Positions 19,770-30,209 are shown, counted from the first letter of the stretch. The stretch is DNA of 64,000 nt from Mycobacterium bohemicum DSM 44277 (GCF_001053185.1 NZ_CSTD01000003.1:91626-155625), one strand, 5' to 3'. Program-made: numbers and translations. The notes: generated from the sequence alone by a model not told the origin.

Positions 19770-20672
19770 GTGCGGCACGACGACGTCCTCCGGCGCGACG
19801 ACCCGCGCCGCGTAGCGGTGCTGGCGGTGCACACCTCTCCTTTGGCCCAACCCGGCACCGGCGACGCCGGCGGAATGAACGTCTATGTGCTGCAAACCGC
19901 GCTGCATCTGGCCCGCCGGGGCGTCGAGGTGGAGATCTTCACCCGGGCGACCGCGTCCACCGCCCCGCCGGTGGAGCGAGTGGCGCCCGGGGTGCTGGTG
20001 CGCAACGTGGTGGCGGGCCCGTTCGAGGGCCTGGACAAGTACGACCTGCCCACCCAGTTGTGTGCCTTCGCGGCCGGGGTGTTGCGCGCCGAGGCGTCCC
20101 ACGAGCCCGGGTATTACGACATCGTGCACTCGCATTACTGGCTGTCCGGGCAGGTCGGGTGGCTGGCCCGCGACCGCTGGGCCGTCCCGCTGGTGCATAC
20201 CGCGCACACGCTGGCCGCGGTCAAGAACGCCGCGCTGGCCGACGGCGATGCCCCCGAGCCGCCGCTGCGCACCGTCGGGGAGCAGCAGGTCGTCGACGAG
20301 GCCGACCGGCTGATCGTCAACACCGAGGACGAGGCGAAACAGCTGATCACGATCCATCGCGCCGATCCGGCGCGGATCGACGTCGTCCATCCCGGAGTGG
20401 ACCTGCAGGTGTTCCGCCCCGGCGACCGGCGCGCCGCGCGCGCCGCGCTCGATCGGCTGTTGCGGCTGGGCGCGCCGCAGGCCGAGGCGATGCGTCACGC
20501 GGCCGCCGCGCACGCGGCGACGTTCTCCTGGGACAACACCACCGACGCCCTGCTCGCCAGCTATCGCCGCGCGATCGGGGACTTTCCCGCCGAGCGCCAG
20601 CGCCGGGTCCGCCACCGGGCGGCCATGCGCAGGCCCCGCCACTGGGCGCCGCGTCGCGGCGTCGGCGCATGA
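19770..20672 (+). pseudogene. mshA: mshA with the donor-binding domain deleted in frame
   Basis: Normal MshA (about 480 residues) joins UDP-GlcNAc to inositol-3-phosphate, the first step of mycothiol synthesis. Here only 300 residues remain. Residues 1-227 match the N-terminal GT-B domain through [13 protein letters not shown]. At ~20450 the reading frame jumps to the C-terminal segment (DRLLRLGAP, then [18 protein letters not shown]) and ends normally in RRGVGA. About 165 residues are missing, including the UDP-binding Rossmann domain with its Arg/Lys and ExxxxxFG glycosyltransferase residues. The frame is preserved but activity is very unlikely. The start is uncertain; GTG 19770 is used. 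The next gene overlaps the stop by 4 nt. Confidence 0.85.
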
Positions 20673-21202
20673 GCGTGCAGCGCGTCATCGAGGACGCGCT
20701 GCGGGCCAGCGGGCTGACCTACTCCGAATTCGCCGGTGCCCATGGCGGATCGCCCGGCCTGGTCGTGGAGTTGCCCGGCGAGCGCAAGCTCAAGACGAAC
20801 ACCATCCTGGGCATCGGCGAGCACTCGGTGCGCGTCGAGGCGTTCGTGTGCCGCAGACCCGACGAGAACCACGAGGGCGTCTACCGGTTTCTGCTCAGGC
20901 GCAATCGGCGGCTCTACGGGGTGGCCTACACACTGGACAACGTCGGCGACATCTACCTGGTGGGCCGCATGTCGCTGGCCTCGGTGGACGCCGACGAGAT
21001 CGACCGGGTGCTCGGGCAGGTGCTCGAAGCCGTGGATTCCGACTTCAACACGTTGCTGGAGCTGGGTTTTCGCTCGTCCATCCAGAAGGAGTGGGAGTGG
21101 CGGGTGTCGCGCGGCGAGTCGCTGAAGAACCTGCAGGCGTTCGCGCACCTGATCGAGGACGAAGACGACGATGCGGAGCGCGACGGCGAACTCCGTCCGT
21201 GA
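20669..21202 (+). CDS. YbjN-domain protein (Rv0487 family)
   Basis: 177 residues. A YbjN fold resembling type III secretion chaperones: the N-terminal half has beta strands ([20 protein letters not shown]) and the rest is helical, ending in an acidic tail. Function unknown; YbjN proteins in other bacteria affect stress tolerance. The ATG overlaps the mshA stop (ATGA). The LysE-type transporter Rv0488 that follows in M. tuberculosis is absent here; gpm1 follows after 12 bp. Confidence 0.83.
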   Translation: MSVQRVIEDALRASGLTYSEFAGAHGGSPGLVVELPGERKLKTNTILGIGEHSVRVEAFVCRRPDENHEGVYRFLLRRNRRLYGVAYTLDNVGDIYLVGRMSLASVDADEIDRVLGQVLEAVDSDFNTLLELGFRSSIQKEWEWRVSRGESLKNLQAFAHLIEDEDDDAERDGELRP

Positions 21203-21214
21203 AATGCTAGGCCG

Positions 21215-21970
21215 ATGCAACGCAACGACACCGCCACGCTGGTGCTGCTGCGCCACGGCGAAAGCGACTGGAACGCCCTCAACCTGTTCACCGGCTGGGT
21301 GGACGTCGGGCTGACGGAAAAGGGCCGCGTCGAGGCGGTGCGCAGCGGCGAGCTGATGGCCGAACAGGGTCTCTTGCCGGACGTCCTGTACACGTCGTTG
21401 CTGCGGCGCGCGATCACCACGGCACACCTGGCCCTCGACCGCGCCGATCGGCTGTGGATCCCGGTGCGGCGCAGCTGGCGGCTCAACGAACGCCACTACG
21501 GGGCGCTGCAGGGCCTGAACAAGTCGGAGACCAAAGAGCGCTACGGCGAAGAGCAGTTCATGACGTGGCGGCGCAGCTATGACACGCCGCCGCCGCCCAT
21601 CGAGCGGGGCAGCGAATTCAGCCAGGACGCCGATCCGCGGTACGCCGACATCGGCGGCGGCCCGCTGACCGAGTGCCTCGCCGACGTGGTGGCCCGGTTC
21701 CTGCCGTATTTCACCGACGTGATCGTCCCGGACCTGCGGTCGGGCAAGACCGTCCTGGTCGTCGCGCACGGCAACTCCCTGCGCGCCCTGGTCAAGTACC
21801 TGGACGGGATGTCCGACGAGGAGGTCGTCGGGCTCAACATCCCAACCGGTATCCCGCTGCGCTACGACCTCGACGCAGACCTTCGTCCGGTGCTCGCCGG
21901 TGGCACGTATCTGGACCCGGAGGCGGCCGCCGCGGGCGCCGCGGCGGTTGCCGGCCAGGGTCGCGGCTGA
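21215..21970 (+). CDS. gpm1: 2,3-bisphosphoglycerate-dependent phosphoglycerate mutase
   Basis: 251 residues. It interconverts 3- and 2-phosphoglycerate in glycolysis and gluconeogenesis. The catalytic phospho-histidine is His14 in LRHGESDWN. The second His is in [11 protein letters not shown], with [14 protein letters not shown] in between. Full length, cofactor-dependent type. It lies 153 bp upstream of senX3. Confidence 0.95.
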   Translation: MQRNDTATLVLLRHGESDWNALNLFTGWVDVGLTEKGRVEAVRSGELMAEQGLLPDVLYTSLLRRAITTAHLALDRADRLWIPVRRSWRLNERHYGALQGLNKSETKERYGEEQFMTWRRSYDTPPPPIERGSEFSQDADPRYADIGGGPLTECLADVVARFLPYFTDVIVPDLRSGKTVLVVAHGNSLRALVKYLDGMSDEEVVGLNIPTGIPLRYDLDADLRPVLAGGTYLDPEAAAAGAAAVAGQGRG

Positions 21971-22123
21971 GTTGCCCGTTGCCACCGACCGGGCGTCCAA
22001 AAGGCCTGGTTGCCAAACATCGTGTAAACGGAAGCCGAACACCTGTGGCGCAAGATGTGACTTGTCCGATTTTGGCCGCGCTCCGCTAGGGTGTTGTTTC
22101 CGAAGATTTGTAGGATTTGCTAT

Positions 22124-23353
22124 GTGACTGTGTTCTCGGCGCTGTTGCTGGCCGGGGTTTTGTCCTTGCTGGCGCTGGCCGCGGGTGGCGCGGTAGGGGT
22201 CCGCTTGTCCGCACGGTCGCGGGAACGCAGCCGGCCGGCGACCAGGGCGCCCAGCCAGTGGTCCGGAATCACAGTCGCGCAGATGCTGCAACGCATCGGC
22301 GCGCTGATGCCGCTGGGGGTCGCGGTGGTGGATGCCCACCGCGACGTTGTCTACCTCAACGACCGGGCCAAGGAGCTGGGCCTGGTGCGCGACCGCCAGC
22401 TCGAAGACCAGGCGTGGCACGCCGCCCAGCAGGCGCTCGACGGCACCGACGTCGAATTCGATCTGAGGCCCGCCAAACGTCCGGCCGGGCGCTCCGGGGT
22501 CTCGGTGCACTGTCACGCCCGGCTGCTGAGCGAGGAAGACCGGCGGTTCGCCGTGGTGTTCGCCCACGACCAGTCCGACTACGCACGCATGGAGGCGACG
22601 CGGCGCGACTTCGTGGCCAATGTGAGCCACGAGCTCAAGACCCCGGTGGGTGCGATGGCGCTGCTCGCCGAGGCGCTGCTGGCATCGGCGGATGACTCCG
22701 AAACCGTTCGCCGGTTCGCCGAGAAGGTGCTCGTCGAGGCCAACCGGCTGGGGGACATGGTCGCCGAGCTGATCGAGCTGTCCCGGCTCCAAGGCGCCGA
22801 GCGGCTGCCGAATGTCACCGAGGTCGAAGTCGATACCGTTGTGTCCGAGGCGATTTCGCGTCACAAGGTGGCCGCCGACAACGCCGACATCGAGGTGCGC
22901 ACCGACGCGCCGAGCGGATTGAAGGTGCTGGGTGACGAGACGCTGCTGGTGACCGCGCTGGCGAACCTGGTCTCCAACGCCATCGCCTATTCGCCGCGGG
23001 GTTCGCTGGTGTCGATCAGCCGCCGCCGCCGCGGGGACAACGTGGAAATCGCGGTCACCGACCGGGGCATCGGCATCGCCCTGGAAGACCAGGAGCGTGT
23101 CTTCGAGCGATTCTTCCGGGGGGACAAGGCGCGGTCCCGCGCCACGGGGGGGAGCGGGCTGGGCCTGGCCATCGTCAAGCATGTCGCGGCCAATCACAAC
23201 GGCAGCATCGGCGTGTGGAGCAAGCCGGGCACCGGGTCGACCTTCACGCTTTCGATTCCCGCTTATCAGGACACTGATGAGCAGCCCGAGCAACTGCGGG
23301 CCCGCGACGTGCGGTCCGGCAGGTCTGAAAGAGAGGAAGAGCTAAGTCGATGA
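22124..23353 (+). CDS. senX3: Sensor histidine kinase SenX3
   Basis: 409 residues. A membrane sensor of the phosphate-limitation two-component system. An N-terminal transmembrane helix (residues ~4-26) is followed by a PAS-like domain (~60-150), the HisKA box [13 protein letters not shown] with phospho-accepting His169, and the HATPase domain with N box ([11 protein letters not shown]), G1 (DRGIGI) and G2 (GGSGLGLAI). GTG 22124 has TAGGA 8 nt upstream and gives the family N-terminus [11 protein letters not shown]; an in-frame start at 22091 is less likely. It overlaps regX3 by 4 nt. Confidence 0.95.
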   Translation: MTVFSALLLAGVLSLLALAAGGAVGVRLSARSRERSRPATRAPSQWSGITVAQMLQRIGALMPLGVAVVDAHRDVVYLNDRAKELGLVRDRQLEDQAWHAAQQALDGTDVEFDLRPAKRPAGRSGVSVHCHARLLSEEDRRFAVVFAHDQSDYARMEATRRDFVANVSHELKTPVGAMALLAEALLASADDSETVRRFAEKVLVEANRLGDMVAELIELSRLQGAERLPNVTEVEVDTVVSEAISRHKVAADNADIEVRTDAPSGLKVLGDETLLVTALANLVSNAIAYSPRGSLVSISRRRRGDNVEIAVTDRGIGIALEDQERVFERFFRGDKARSRATGGSGLGLAIVKHVAANHNGSIGVWSKPGTGSTFTLSIPAYQDTDEQPEQLRARDVRSGRSEREEELSR

Positions 23354-24033
23354 CCAGTGTGTTGATCGTGGAGGACGAGGAGTCCCTGGCCGATCCGCTG
23401 GCCTTTCTCCTGCGCAAGGAGGGCTTCGAGGCCACCGTGGTGACCGACGGGCCGGCCGCCCTGGCCGAGTTCGACCGCACCGGCGCGGACATCGTGCTGC
23501 TGGACCTGATGCTTCCGGGGATGTCGGGCACCGACGTGTGCAAGCAGCTGCGTGCCCGTTCGGGCGTCCCGGTGATCATGGTGACCGCCCGCGACAGCGA
23601 GATCGACAAGGTCGTCGGCCTGGAGCTGGGCGCCGACGACTATGTGACCAAGCCGTATTCGGCGCGGGAGTTGATCGCCCGCATCCGCGCGGTGCTGCGC
23701 CGCGGCGGTGACGACGACTCCGAGATCAGTGATGGTGTGCTGGAGTCCGGGCCGGTGCGGATGGACGTCGAGCGCCACGTCGTGTCCGTCAACGGTGACC
23801 CGATCACGTTGCCGCTCAAGGAGTTCGACCTGCTCGAATACCTGATGCGCAACAGCGGACGGGTGCTGACCCGCGGTCAGCTGATCGATCGGGTGTGGGG
23901 CGCGGATTACGTCGGCGACACCAAGACACTCGACGTGCACGTCAAGCGCCTGCGCTCGAAGATCGAAGCCGACCCGGCCAACCCGGTGCACCTGGTGACC
24001 GTGCGAGGGCTGGGGTACAAGCTGGAAGGCTAA
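23350..24033 (+). CDS. regX3: Response regulator RegX3
   Basis: 227 residues, OmpR/PhoB family. Receiver domain with acidic pocket EDEE at 8-11, phospho-acceptor Asp52, the switch Thr in VTARD and Lys in VTKPYS. A C-terminal winged-helix DNA-binding domain recognises phosphate-regulon promoters. The start overlaps the senX3 stop by 4 nt, so there is no MIRU minisatellite between the two genes as in M. tuberculosis. The stop overlaps that of the convergent Nudix gene. Confidence 0.96.
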   Translation: MTSVLIVEDEESLADPLAFLLRKEGFEATVVTDGPAALAEFDRTGADIVLLDLMLPGMSGTDVCKQLRARSGVPVIMVTARDSEIDKVVGLELGADDYVTKPYSARELIARIRAVLRRGGDDDSEISDGVLESGPVRMDVERHVVSVNGDPITLPLKEFDLLEYLMRNSGRVLTRGQLIDRVWGADYVGDTKTLDVHVKRLRSKIEADPANPVHLVTVRGLGYKLEG

Positions 24034-24527
24034 CGGGCGGGGTCGGTAGGCGGAAAACCGTTGGTGTCAAACACGGTTCGGTCGCCGTCGCCGACGCTCA
24101 ATTCGATGCGCCGGCGCATGTTCTCGGTCATCGGCGGCAGCGCGTCGAGGTCGAACCACGCGGCGGCGGTGCTCTCGTCATCGGCCGGGAACGGTTCGCC
24201 GGAGATCCACCGCATCCGGAACACGTGATCGAGGTACTGGGCGTGGTCGCCGTTGGCGTGCACCGTCGGCCGGGTCACGTGCACCCATGCGAGTCTGGTG
24301 GCCCGGGCGATGACGCCGGTCTCTTCGCACACCTCGCGGGCGGCGCAGTCCGCCGGATTTTCCCCGGGCTCGACGATGCCGGTTACCGCCGTCCAGGCGC
24401 CGTTGTCGGAACGCTTGACCAGCAACACTTTTCGATCGTGGATGGTGACGGCCGTAGCGGCGGGCAGCCACAGCGGCGCGGTGCCGATAGCGCGCCGAAG
24501 CTCGACGATGAAGTCCGGGGTCGGCAT
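24030..24527 (-). CDS. Nudix hydrolase
   Basis: 165 residues. A complete Nudix box, G-x5-E-x7-REVCEETG, spans GIVEPGENPADCAAREVCEETGV in the middle of the protein. It should hydrolyse a nucleoside diphosphate linked to another group; the substrate cannot be told. No counterpart is remembered at this position in M. tuberculosis. Its stop codon overlaps that of regX3. The frame stays open far upstream, but the extra translation is non-coding; the ATG at 24527 gives the natural N-terminus MPTPDFIVELR. Confidence 0.87.
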   Translation of the reverse strand: MPTPDFIVELRRAIGTAPLWLPAATAVTIHDRKVLLVKRSDNGAWTAVTGIVEPGENPADCAAREVCEETGVIARATRLAWVHVTRPTVHANGDHAQYLDHVFRMRWISGEPFPADDESTAAAWFDLDALPPMTENMRRRIELSVGDGDRTVFDTNGFPPTDPAR

Positions 24528-24637
24528 CACCGTTTCTAACACACCGGCGGCCGCGCCACAGGGAGTGAACAGGGGGCGGGCCGCGCCGGCGTGTCGTCGC
24601 CCTGGCTTCACCCGGAATGCCCCGGGTGCGCACTCGA

Positions 24638-25433
24638 TCAGCGGGCGGCCACCACTTCGTCGGCCACACCCAGCGCCAGGGCCATGATCGACACCTGTGG
24701 GTTCACCTCGGGGCAGCTGGGCAGGATCGACGCGTCGGCCACCCACACCCCCTGTGCCCCGCGCAGCCGGCCGGTCTCGTCCACCGGGCAGCGCTGCGCG
24801 TCGACCCCCGCGGCCGCCGTCCCGGTCGGGTGAAAGGCGGCCAGGTGAAGGGTTTTCGGGTCGCATCGACCCAGCGCGTCCTGCAGGGCGGGCATCGACG
24901 TCACGGTCGTGGCCCCCGGAAATCCGGTGAGCACCTCCACCGCGCCGGCGGCGAACAGCAGCCGGCCCATGGCCTCGATCGCCACCACCAGCTTGGCGGC
25001 GTCCTCGCGGGCGATGTTGTAGCGGATCACCGTCTCGCCGCGCACCGAGGACACCGAGCCGGCGCCGCGATCGGCCACCATGGCGCCGAACGTGGCGACG
25101 TGAGTCGCCCGGTCGAGCCAGCCCAGCAGCTCGGCGCCGTAGCCGGGATAGACCATCGACCCCATCCCCGGCGGCGTGGAGGTGGCCTCGATCAGCACCC
25201 CGTGCGACGCGTGCAGCTCGTCGACGGCGGCGCTTTGCAGCACGCCGTGCCAGGCGATGACGTCCTCGTCGAAGCGCCCGGCGAGCATCGTCGCCGGGTG
25301 CAGCGCGAGGTTGCGGCCCAGGCGCGGGTGTGCCCCAAATCCGCTGCGCCGCAACAGCCCCGGGGTCTCGGTGGCGCCGGCGGCCACGATCACCGTGTCG
25401 GCCAGGACGTCGAGCGCGGTGCCGTCGGGCGCG
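24638..25433 (-). pseudogene. GMC oxidoreductase, C-terminal part only
   Basis: The remaining ~265 residues run from PDGTALDVLADTVIVAAGATETP to the C-terminus, with the GMC C-terminal signature HPTGTAAAG and NPQVSIMALALGVAD. The N-terminal half with the FAD dinucleotide-binding GxGxxG motif is missing, so no active flavoenzyme can be made. Rv0492c has about 630 residues. Upstream the sequence switches frame at ~25433 into a remnant of the Rv0492A-like gene. The junction has a 7-bp repeat, GCGCCCG, twice within 18 bp. Confidence 0.85.
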
Positions 25434-25607
25434 GAACGGGCGCCACAGCGGCCCGAGTCCGGGCACGTTGTTGTACAGGCCGAACGACCCGCCGAAGAAC
25501 ACACCCAGGGTGGCGGCCTCGGCGACGTCGCGGCGGTCCGACGGCAGGCGGCGCTCGATCAGCACACCGGCGGCGAACAGCAGCGGGGGGTCGAGGAGAA
25601 AGCTCAT
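25434..25607 (-). pseudogene. Rv0492A-like small protein, N-terminal fragment
   Basis: 58 residues are readable ([20 protein letters not shown] to GPLWRPF) before the frame crosses into the GMC fragment out of register. The family protein is about 110 residues, so roughly half is missing. The start overlaps the upstream lipocalin-like gene stop by 4 nt, showing an original operon of lipocalin-like protein, Rv0492A, GMC oxidoreductase. Read through, the frame would continue for hundreds of residues of nonsense. Confidence 0.7.
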
Positions 25608-26554
25608 GCCGTTGTCCTCTCGTTGGGCTCGGGCGCCGCGCCGCCGCGCAGGCCGACCTCGGCGTGCCCGGTGCCCAGCACCGACCAGTGCCGGTCGTCG
25701 ACGTCGATGTGAACGTCAGCCTGCTCGGTGTTCGTGCACACCGCGGTGCCGCCGTCGGGATCGGTGTATTGCAGGCTGACGCACTTCTCCGCGGGCTGGT
25801 CGACGCGGATCAGCACCTTGTGACCGCCGATGCGCCCCTCCAGCTGCCAATGCCGCAGGCCGAGCGTGGTGCGTAGCCGCAGCGACGGCAAAGGGCTTGC
25901 GGGCCAATCCCTCCCGCCGATGCGGAAGCGGACGAAGGCCATCGGCGCCAGCCGCCGCAGGCCCGGCTTGTGGGAGACGGCGGTGACGGCCTCCACCACG
26001 TCGCCGCCGCCGAGGTCGGCGTGGATCCAGCCCCAGCGTTTGGCGTTGCCGTGCCCGTAGATGTGGGCGAGGCCGCCGCGCCAGCCGTCGACGCGCCGCA
26101 CCTCGTCGCCGACGGTCAGGGTACCGGCGAAGTCGGCGGTGGGGGCGAGCACCACCTGGGCGCCCGGCAGCAACTCGCGCTCCCAGGCGGCGCGCGGGAA
26201 GGTCCACAGTGGTGGGCCGCCGTCCTTCCAGGACAGGTCCCAGGCGAGCGGCCCCACCCGCCCGGTCAACCGCTCCGGGCCGACAAGGGCCCCCGCGGAG
26301 TCGAACCACGCGGCGCCGTTCGCGGGTTCGACGGGTTGGGGGCCGAACCGTTCGGTGCGGGGCGGGCCGTCCGCGGCGAACCGGGTCGCCCAGCCGTGCG
26401 CGTAGGGCTCCCCCTGCAGCGGCGCCACGGTCTCGCAGTGGATCCACAGCCCGGCGCGGGTGACGGGGTCGGACAGGGTGGCGTACCAGACCTCCAGGCG
26501 ACCGGCCGTGCCCCGCCAGCGGGGGACTGCCGCCGACCGCAGCTCCTCGTCCAT
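25604..26554 (-). CDS. Lipocalin/AttH-like protein (Rv0493c family)
   Basis: 316 residues, no signal peptide. Many Trp/Gly-containing beta-strand segments ([42 protein letters not shown]) suggest an AttH or double-lipocalin fold that binds a hydrophobic ligand. The function is not known. It is divergent from the FadR-type regulator gene, with only a 42-bp gap, and upstream of a GMC oxidoreductase remnant, so the set may once have handled a fatty or sterol-like substrate under that regulator. Confidence 0.75.
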   Translation of the reverse strand: MDEELRSAAVPRWRGTAGRLEVWYATLSDPVTRAGLWIHCETVAPLQGEPYAHGWATRFAADGPPRTERFGPQPVEPANGAAWFDSAGALVGPERLTGRVGPLAWDLSWKDGGPPLWTFPRAAWERELLPGAQVVLAPTADFAGTLTVGDEVRRVDGWRGGLAHIYGHGNAKRWGWIHADLGGGDVVEAVTAVSHKPGLRRLAPMAFVRFRIGGRDWPASPLPSLRLRTTLGLRHWQLEGRIGGHKVLIRVDQPAEKCVSLQYTDPDGGTAVCTNTEQADVHIDVDDRHWSVLGTGHAEVGLRGGAAPEPNERTTA

Positions 26555-26580
26555 GTGCTCACCTCCGGGTGCCCGTCCAC

Positions 26581-26597
26581 TATATTGGTTGAGCCAA
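26581..26597 (+). promoter_or_regulatory. Promoter and candidate operator of the FadR-type gene
   Basis: TATATT at 26581-26586 is a good -10 hexamer only 10 nt before the ATG and no Shine-Dalgarno is present, so the transcript is probably leaderless. Overlapping it, TTGGTTGAGCCAA (26585-26597) is a TTGG-N5-CCAA inverted repeat, a shape typical of GntR/FadR operators. Binding there would let the regulator repress its own gene and the divergent lipocalin-like gene. Confidence 0.55.
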
Positions 26598-27319
26598 TGA
26601 ACCAGTCAAGCCCGCTGCAGCCGCCCGACCGCCAGCGCGTCGACGAACAGATCGCCGCGTCGATCGCCGACGCCATCCTCGACGGCGTCTTCCCGCCGGG
26701 CTCGGCCCTGCCGCCCGAGCGTGAGCTGGCCGAACAGCTCGAGGTCAACCGGACGTCGCTGCGACAGGGGCTGGCGCGACTGCAGCAGATGGGCCTGATC
26801 GAGACGCGGCACGGCAGCGGCAACGTGGTGCGCGACCCGCAGGGCCTCACCCATCCCGCGGTGGTCGAGGCGCTGGTTCGCAAGCTGGGCCCGGAGTTTT
26901 TGGTCGAGTTGCTGGAAGTCCGGGCGGGGCTGGGGCCGCTGATCGGCCGCCTGGCCGCACAGCGGGCCGGGCCCGCGGACGTCGACGCGCTGCGCACCGC
27001 GCTGGCCGCCGTAGGGGACGCCGACGGGGCCGCCGCCCGCCAGGCCGCCGACCTCGCCTACTTCCGGGTGCTCATCCACGCCGGACGCAACCGCGCGCTG
27101 GGGCTGCTGTACCGCTGGGTGGAGCAGGCCTTCGGCGGCCGGGAGCACGAACTGACCGCGGCCTACGATGACGCCGCCCCCGTGGTCGCCGACCTGCGGG
27201 CGATCACCGAGGCGGTGTCCGCCCACGACGCCGACGCGGCCGCCGCGGCGGTCGAGGCCTACCTGCTCGCCAGCGCGCAGCGAATGGTGTTGTGCTACTT
27301 GGCGATCGGCGAGAACTAG
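26597..27319 (+). CDS. GntR/FadR-family regulator (Rv0494 family)
   Basis: 240 residues. An N-terminal winged HTH ([25 protein letters not shown]) is followed by an FCD-type helical ligand domain. The M. tuberculosis homologue is a starvation-inducible, lipid-responsive repressor that autoregulates. The ATG at 26597 lies 10 nt after a TATATT -10 element and inside an inverted repeat, which supports a leaderless, self-regulated gene. Confidence 0.88.
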   Translation: MNQSSPLQPPDRQRVDEQIAASIADAILDGVFPPGSALPPERELAEQLEVNRTSLRQGLARLQQMGLIETRHGSGNVVRDPQGLTHPAVVEALVRKLGPEFLVELLEVRAGLGPLIGRLAAQRAGPADVDALRTALAAVGDADGAAARQAADLAYFRVLIHAGRNRALGLLYRWVEQAFGGREHELTAAYDDAAPVVADLRAITEAVSAHDADAAAAAVEAYLLASAQRMVLCYLAIGEN

Positions 27320-27325
27320 CCGGGG

Positions 27326-28111
27326 CTACTCGGCGATCCGGGTCGCCGGGTGCACCGCGACGAGCCCTAAGCCGCTGCGACGCTTGCACATTGCCGCCAG
27401 CTCCGCGTACGCCTTGGCCCCGAGCAACTCGGTGAGCTCGTCGGCGAGGCTCTCCCACACCTGCTTGGCGCCGACGTGGGCGCCGGGATCGCCGGTGCAG
27501 TACCAATACAGGTCGGCCCCGCCCGAGCCCCAGCCGCGCCGGTCGTATTCGGTGACCGTGGTCTTGAGGATCTCGGAGCCGTCGGGCCGCGTCACCCACT
27601 CCTGGCTGCGCCTGATCGGCAACTGCCAGCACACGTCGGGCTTCATCGTCAGCGGCGCCACGCCGAGCTTGAGGGCCTTGCTGTGCAGGGCGCATCCGGG
27701 GCCGGCGGGGAACCCGGGCCGGTTGAGGAAGATGCACGCGTCCTTGTGCTTGCGGGTGCGATACATGTCCTGGCCGTCGTGCTCGTCGAGTTCGAGGTAG
27801 CCCTTGCGGCCCAGGCCCTTCTCGCGGAACTGCCAGTCGTCGTCGGTCAGCTGCGCCACCGCGTCGTCCAGGCGGGCGCGGTCGTCGTCGTCGGACAGGA
27901 ACGCGCCGTGCGAGCAACACCCGTCGTCCGGGCGGCCTGCGACCGTGCCATGGCAGGCCGGCGTGCCGAAAACGCAGGTCCAGCGCGACAGCAGCCAGGT
28001 GAAGTCGGCCGCGATCAGGTGTTCGGGGTTGTCCGGGTCGTAGAACTCCACCCACTCCCGGGCAAAGTCCAGCTCGACCTCCCGTCCCGGCTCCGACTGC
28101 GAATTCGCCAC
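27326..28111 (-). CDS. Cysteine-rich DUF3109 protein (Rv0495c family)
   Basis: 261 residues from GTG 28111. Cysteines are grouped as in YkgJ/DUF3109 metal-binding proteins: [40 protein letters not shown] and DVCWQLP. A bound Zn or Fe-S centre is likely. No signal peptide or membrane segment. It is divergent from ppx (106-bp gap) and convergent with the FadR-type gene (6-bp gap). The homologue may be longer at the N-terminus. Function unknown. Confidence 0.82.
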   Translation of the reverse strand: MANSQSEPGREVELDFAREWVEFYDPDNPEHLIAADFTWLLSRWTCVFGTPACHGTVAGRPDDGCCSHGAFLSDDDDRARLDDAVAQLTDDDWQFREKGLGRKGYLELDEHDGQDMYRTRKHKDACIFLNRPGFPAGPGCALHSKALKLGVAPLTMKPDVCWQLPIRRSQEWVTRPDGSEILKTTVTEYDRRGWGSGGADLYWYCTGDPGAHVGAKQVWESLADELTELLGAKAYAELAAMCKRRSGLGLVAVHPATRIAE

Positions 28112-28217
28112 GCTCTCAACGTTAGACCACGATTCCGGCGCATCGCCCCGCTGACACCCGACCCCGCCACGGCGGGCCGCACCCCGGGCCGCATCCTCAC
28201 ACGACTAGGTTGTGTGC

Positions 28218-29205
28218 GTGCGATTGGGTGTGCTCGACGTGGGCAGCAACACGGTTCATCTGCTGGTGGTTGATGCCCACCGCGGCGGGCACCCCACGCC
28301 CATGAGTTCGACGAAGGCCACGCTGCGGCTGGCCGAGTCGATCGACAGCTCGGGCAAGATCACCAAGCGCGGTGCCGAGAAGCTGATCTCCACGATCGAC
28401 GAGTTCGCCAAGATCGCCGACAGCTCCGGCTGCTCCGAGCTGATGGCCTTCGCCACCTCCGCGGTGCGCGACGCCGAGAATTCCGACGACGTGCTCGCGC
28501 GGGTGCGCAAGGAGACCGGCGTCGAGCTCAAGGTGCTGCGTGGCGTCGACGAGTCGCGGCTGACCTTCCTGGCCGTGCGCCGCTGGTACGGGTGGAGCGC
28601 CGGGCGCATCATCAACCTCGACATCGGCGGCGGCTCGCTCGAGCTGTCCAACGGCGTCGACGAGGAGCCCGAGGTCGCGCTCTCGCTGCCCCTGGGCGGA
28701 CGACCCCCCGGGCCGGCGCCGGGTGGCGATGCTGCGCGACTGGCTCGACGCCGAGCTGGCCGAGGCCGCCGTGATGGTGCTCGACGCCGGCGCGCCGGAC
28801 CTTGCGGTGGCGACGTCGAAGACGTTCCGCTCGCTGGCCCGGCTGACCGGCGCGGCCCCCTCGGCCGCCGGGCCGCGGGTGAAACGCACGCTCACAGCAA
28901 ACGGGCTCAGACAACTCATATCTTTCATATCTAGGATGACGACCGCTGACCGCGCGGAGTTGGAGGGAGTGAGCGCCGAGCGGGCACCGCAGATCGTCGC
29001 GGGTGCCCTGGTGGCGGAGGCAAGCATGCGAGCGCTGTCGATCGAGACCGTGGATATCTGCCCGTGGGCATTACGGGAAGGTCTCATTCTGCGCAAACTC
29101 GACAGCGAAGCCGACGGAACCGCCCTCATGGAGACTTCGGTGCGCGATGCTGGAGGCCGGACAGTTGATCGGGACGCGAACCGATCGAGAGGCGACAAAC
29201 CATGA
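28218..29205 (+). pseudogene. ppx: Exopolyphosphatase ppx/gppA with a 29-nt frameshifting loss
   Basis: The two halves match Rv0496 (exopolyphosphatase/pppGpp hydrolase, ASKHA fold). The first frame gives [20 protein letters not shown] to [11 protein letters not shown] and LSLPLGG. After 28697 the homologous reading continues one frame over ([16 protein letters not shown] to the C-terminus). Against the M. tuberculosis protein the segment AGRLTREWLP is missing, which equals 29 nt. The phosphate-binding motifs survive but the protein as encoded is truncated after about 240 residues. TAGGTT lies 7 nt before GTG 28218, a leaderless layout. The stop overlaps the next start by 4 nt. Confidence 0.85.
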
Positions 29206-30209
29206 CCGGACCACATTCCGAGGCCGACGGTCCCGGGACCCGGCCGATCTCGGTGGCTGAACTGCTGGCCAGGAACGGGACCATCGGCGCCCCGGCCGTC
29301 ACCCGTCGGCGCCGCCGCCGCCGCGGCGACACCGACGCCGTCACGGTCGCCGAGCTGACCGGCGAGATCCCGATCGTCCGCGACGAAGACCACCGCGACC
29401 AGGCACGGGACCAGGACCGGGACCACGATGCCGACGGCACCGTGCGGGTCGCCGAGTCGCCCGCCGACGCCGCGACGGACACAGCTACCGCCACCGAAGA
29501 GTGGCCCGGGGCACCGTACTGGTCGGAACCCGAGCCGCGCTGGCCCAAGTCGGAGCTGCTGGCGGAACCGGCATCGGGCCCGCTGCGCAGCGAATACCCG
29601 CGGCCGCCGCGGCGCGCCGACGAAACCGAGCAGGCCAAGTCCGGGCAATCCGGTGCCGAGGACATGAGCCCGGACCCGGTCGACCACTACGCCAGCACAC
29701 CGGTCGAGGTGATGGACGCCGAGGTCCGCGGGGCGGACGTCGAGGATTCCGCGTACGTGCGCTCCTACCTGCGCGATTCGGACTCGACCCTGTTCGGCGG
29801 GCAGACCCTGGCCGACGAGCTCGCGCGGCGCAGCGGCGCGGAGAAGGCCGCGGCCGCGGAGGCGGCGGAAGCCGACGCCGCCGAAGCGCTCGACGAGGTC
29901 CGCGCGGACGAGTCCACCGGCGCCCACGGAATTCGCGACCGGCTCCAGGCGGCGTGGCGCGCCGCCGCGGTCGTGTTCCAGTCGGTGTTGGCGGTGCTGT
30001 TCGGGGCCGGGCTGTTCGTGGCGTTCGACCAGCTGTGGCGCTGGAACAGCATCGTGGCGCTGGTGCTCTCGGTGCTGGTCATCCTCGGTCTGGTGGTCGG
30101 GGTCCGGGTGGTCCGCAAGACCGAGGACATCGCCAGCACGCTGATCGCGGTCGCGGTGGGGGCGCTGATCACCCTGGGCCCGCTGGCGTTGTCGTTGCAG
30201 TCGGGCTAG
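29202..30209 (+). CDS. Membrane protein with long acidic N-terminal region (Rv0497 family)
   Basis: 335 residues. The first ~240 are hydrophilic, rich in Asp/Glu/Arg with RRRRRR at ~27-32, and probably disordered in the cytosol. Three hydrophobic helices follow near the C-terminus ([55 protein letters not shown]). The ATG overlaps the ppx stop (ATGA). Function unknown; the architecture suggests a scaffold or cell-envelope regulator. Confidence 0.82.
   Translation: MTGPHSEADGPGTRPISVAELLARNGTIGAPAVTRRRRRRRGDTDAVTVAELTGEIPIVRDEDHRDQARDQDRDHDADGTVRVAESPADAATDTATATEEWPGAPYWSEPEPRWPKSELLAEPASGPLRSEYPRPPRRADETEQAKSGQSGAEDMSPDPVDHYASTPVEVMDAEVRGADVEDSAYVRSYLRDSDSTLFGGQTLADELARRSGAEKAAAAEAAEADAAEALDEVRADESTGAHGIRDRLQAAWRAAAVVFQSVLAVLFGAGLFVAFDQLWRWNSIVALVLSVLVILGLVVGVRVVRKTEDIASTLIAVAVGALITLGPLALSLQSG

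Noticed and set aside
20561..23293. Open frame of ~910 codons on the minus strand
   Set aside because: It is antisense to YbjN, gpm1 and senX3, which are firmly identified. Its translation has no family features; it stays open because of high GC at third positions.
24030..25607. One long minus-strand frame spanning Nudix and the GMC region
   Set aside because: Only its two ends are meaningful (Rv0492A-like start and Nudix); the middle is an out-of-frame reading of the GMC fragment.
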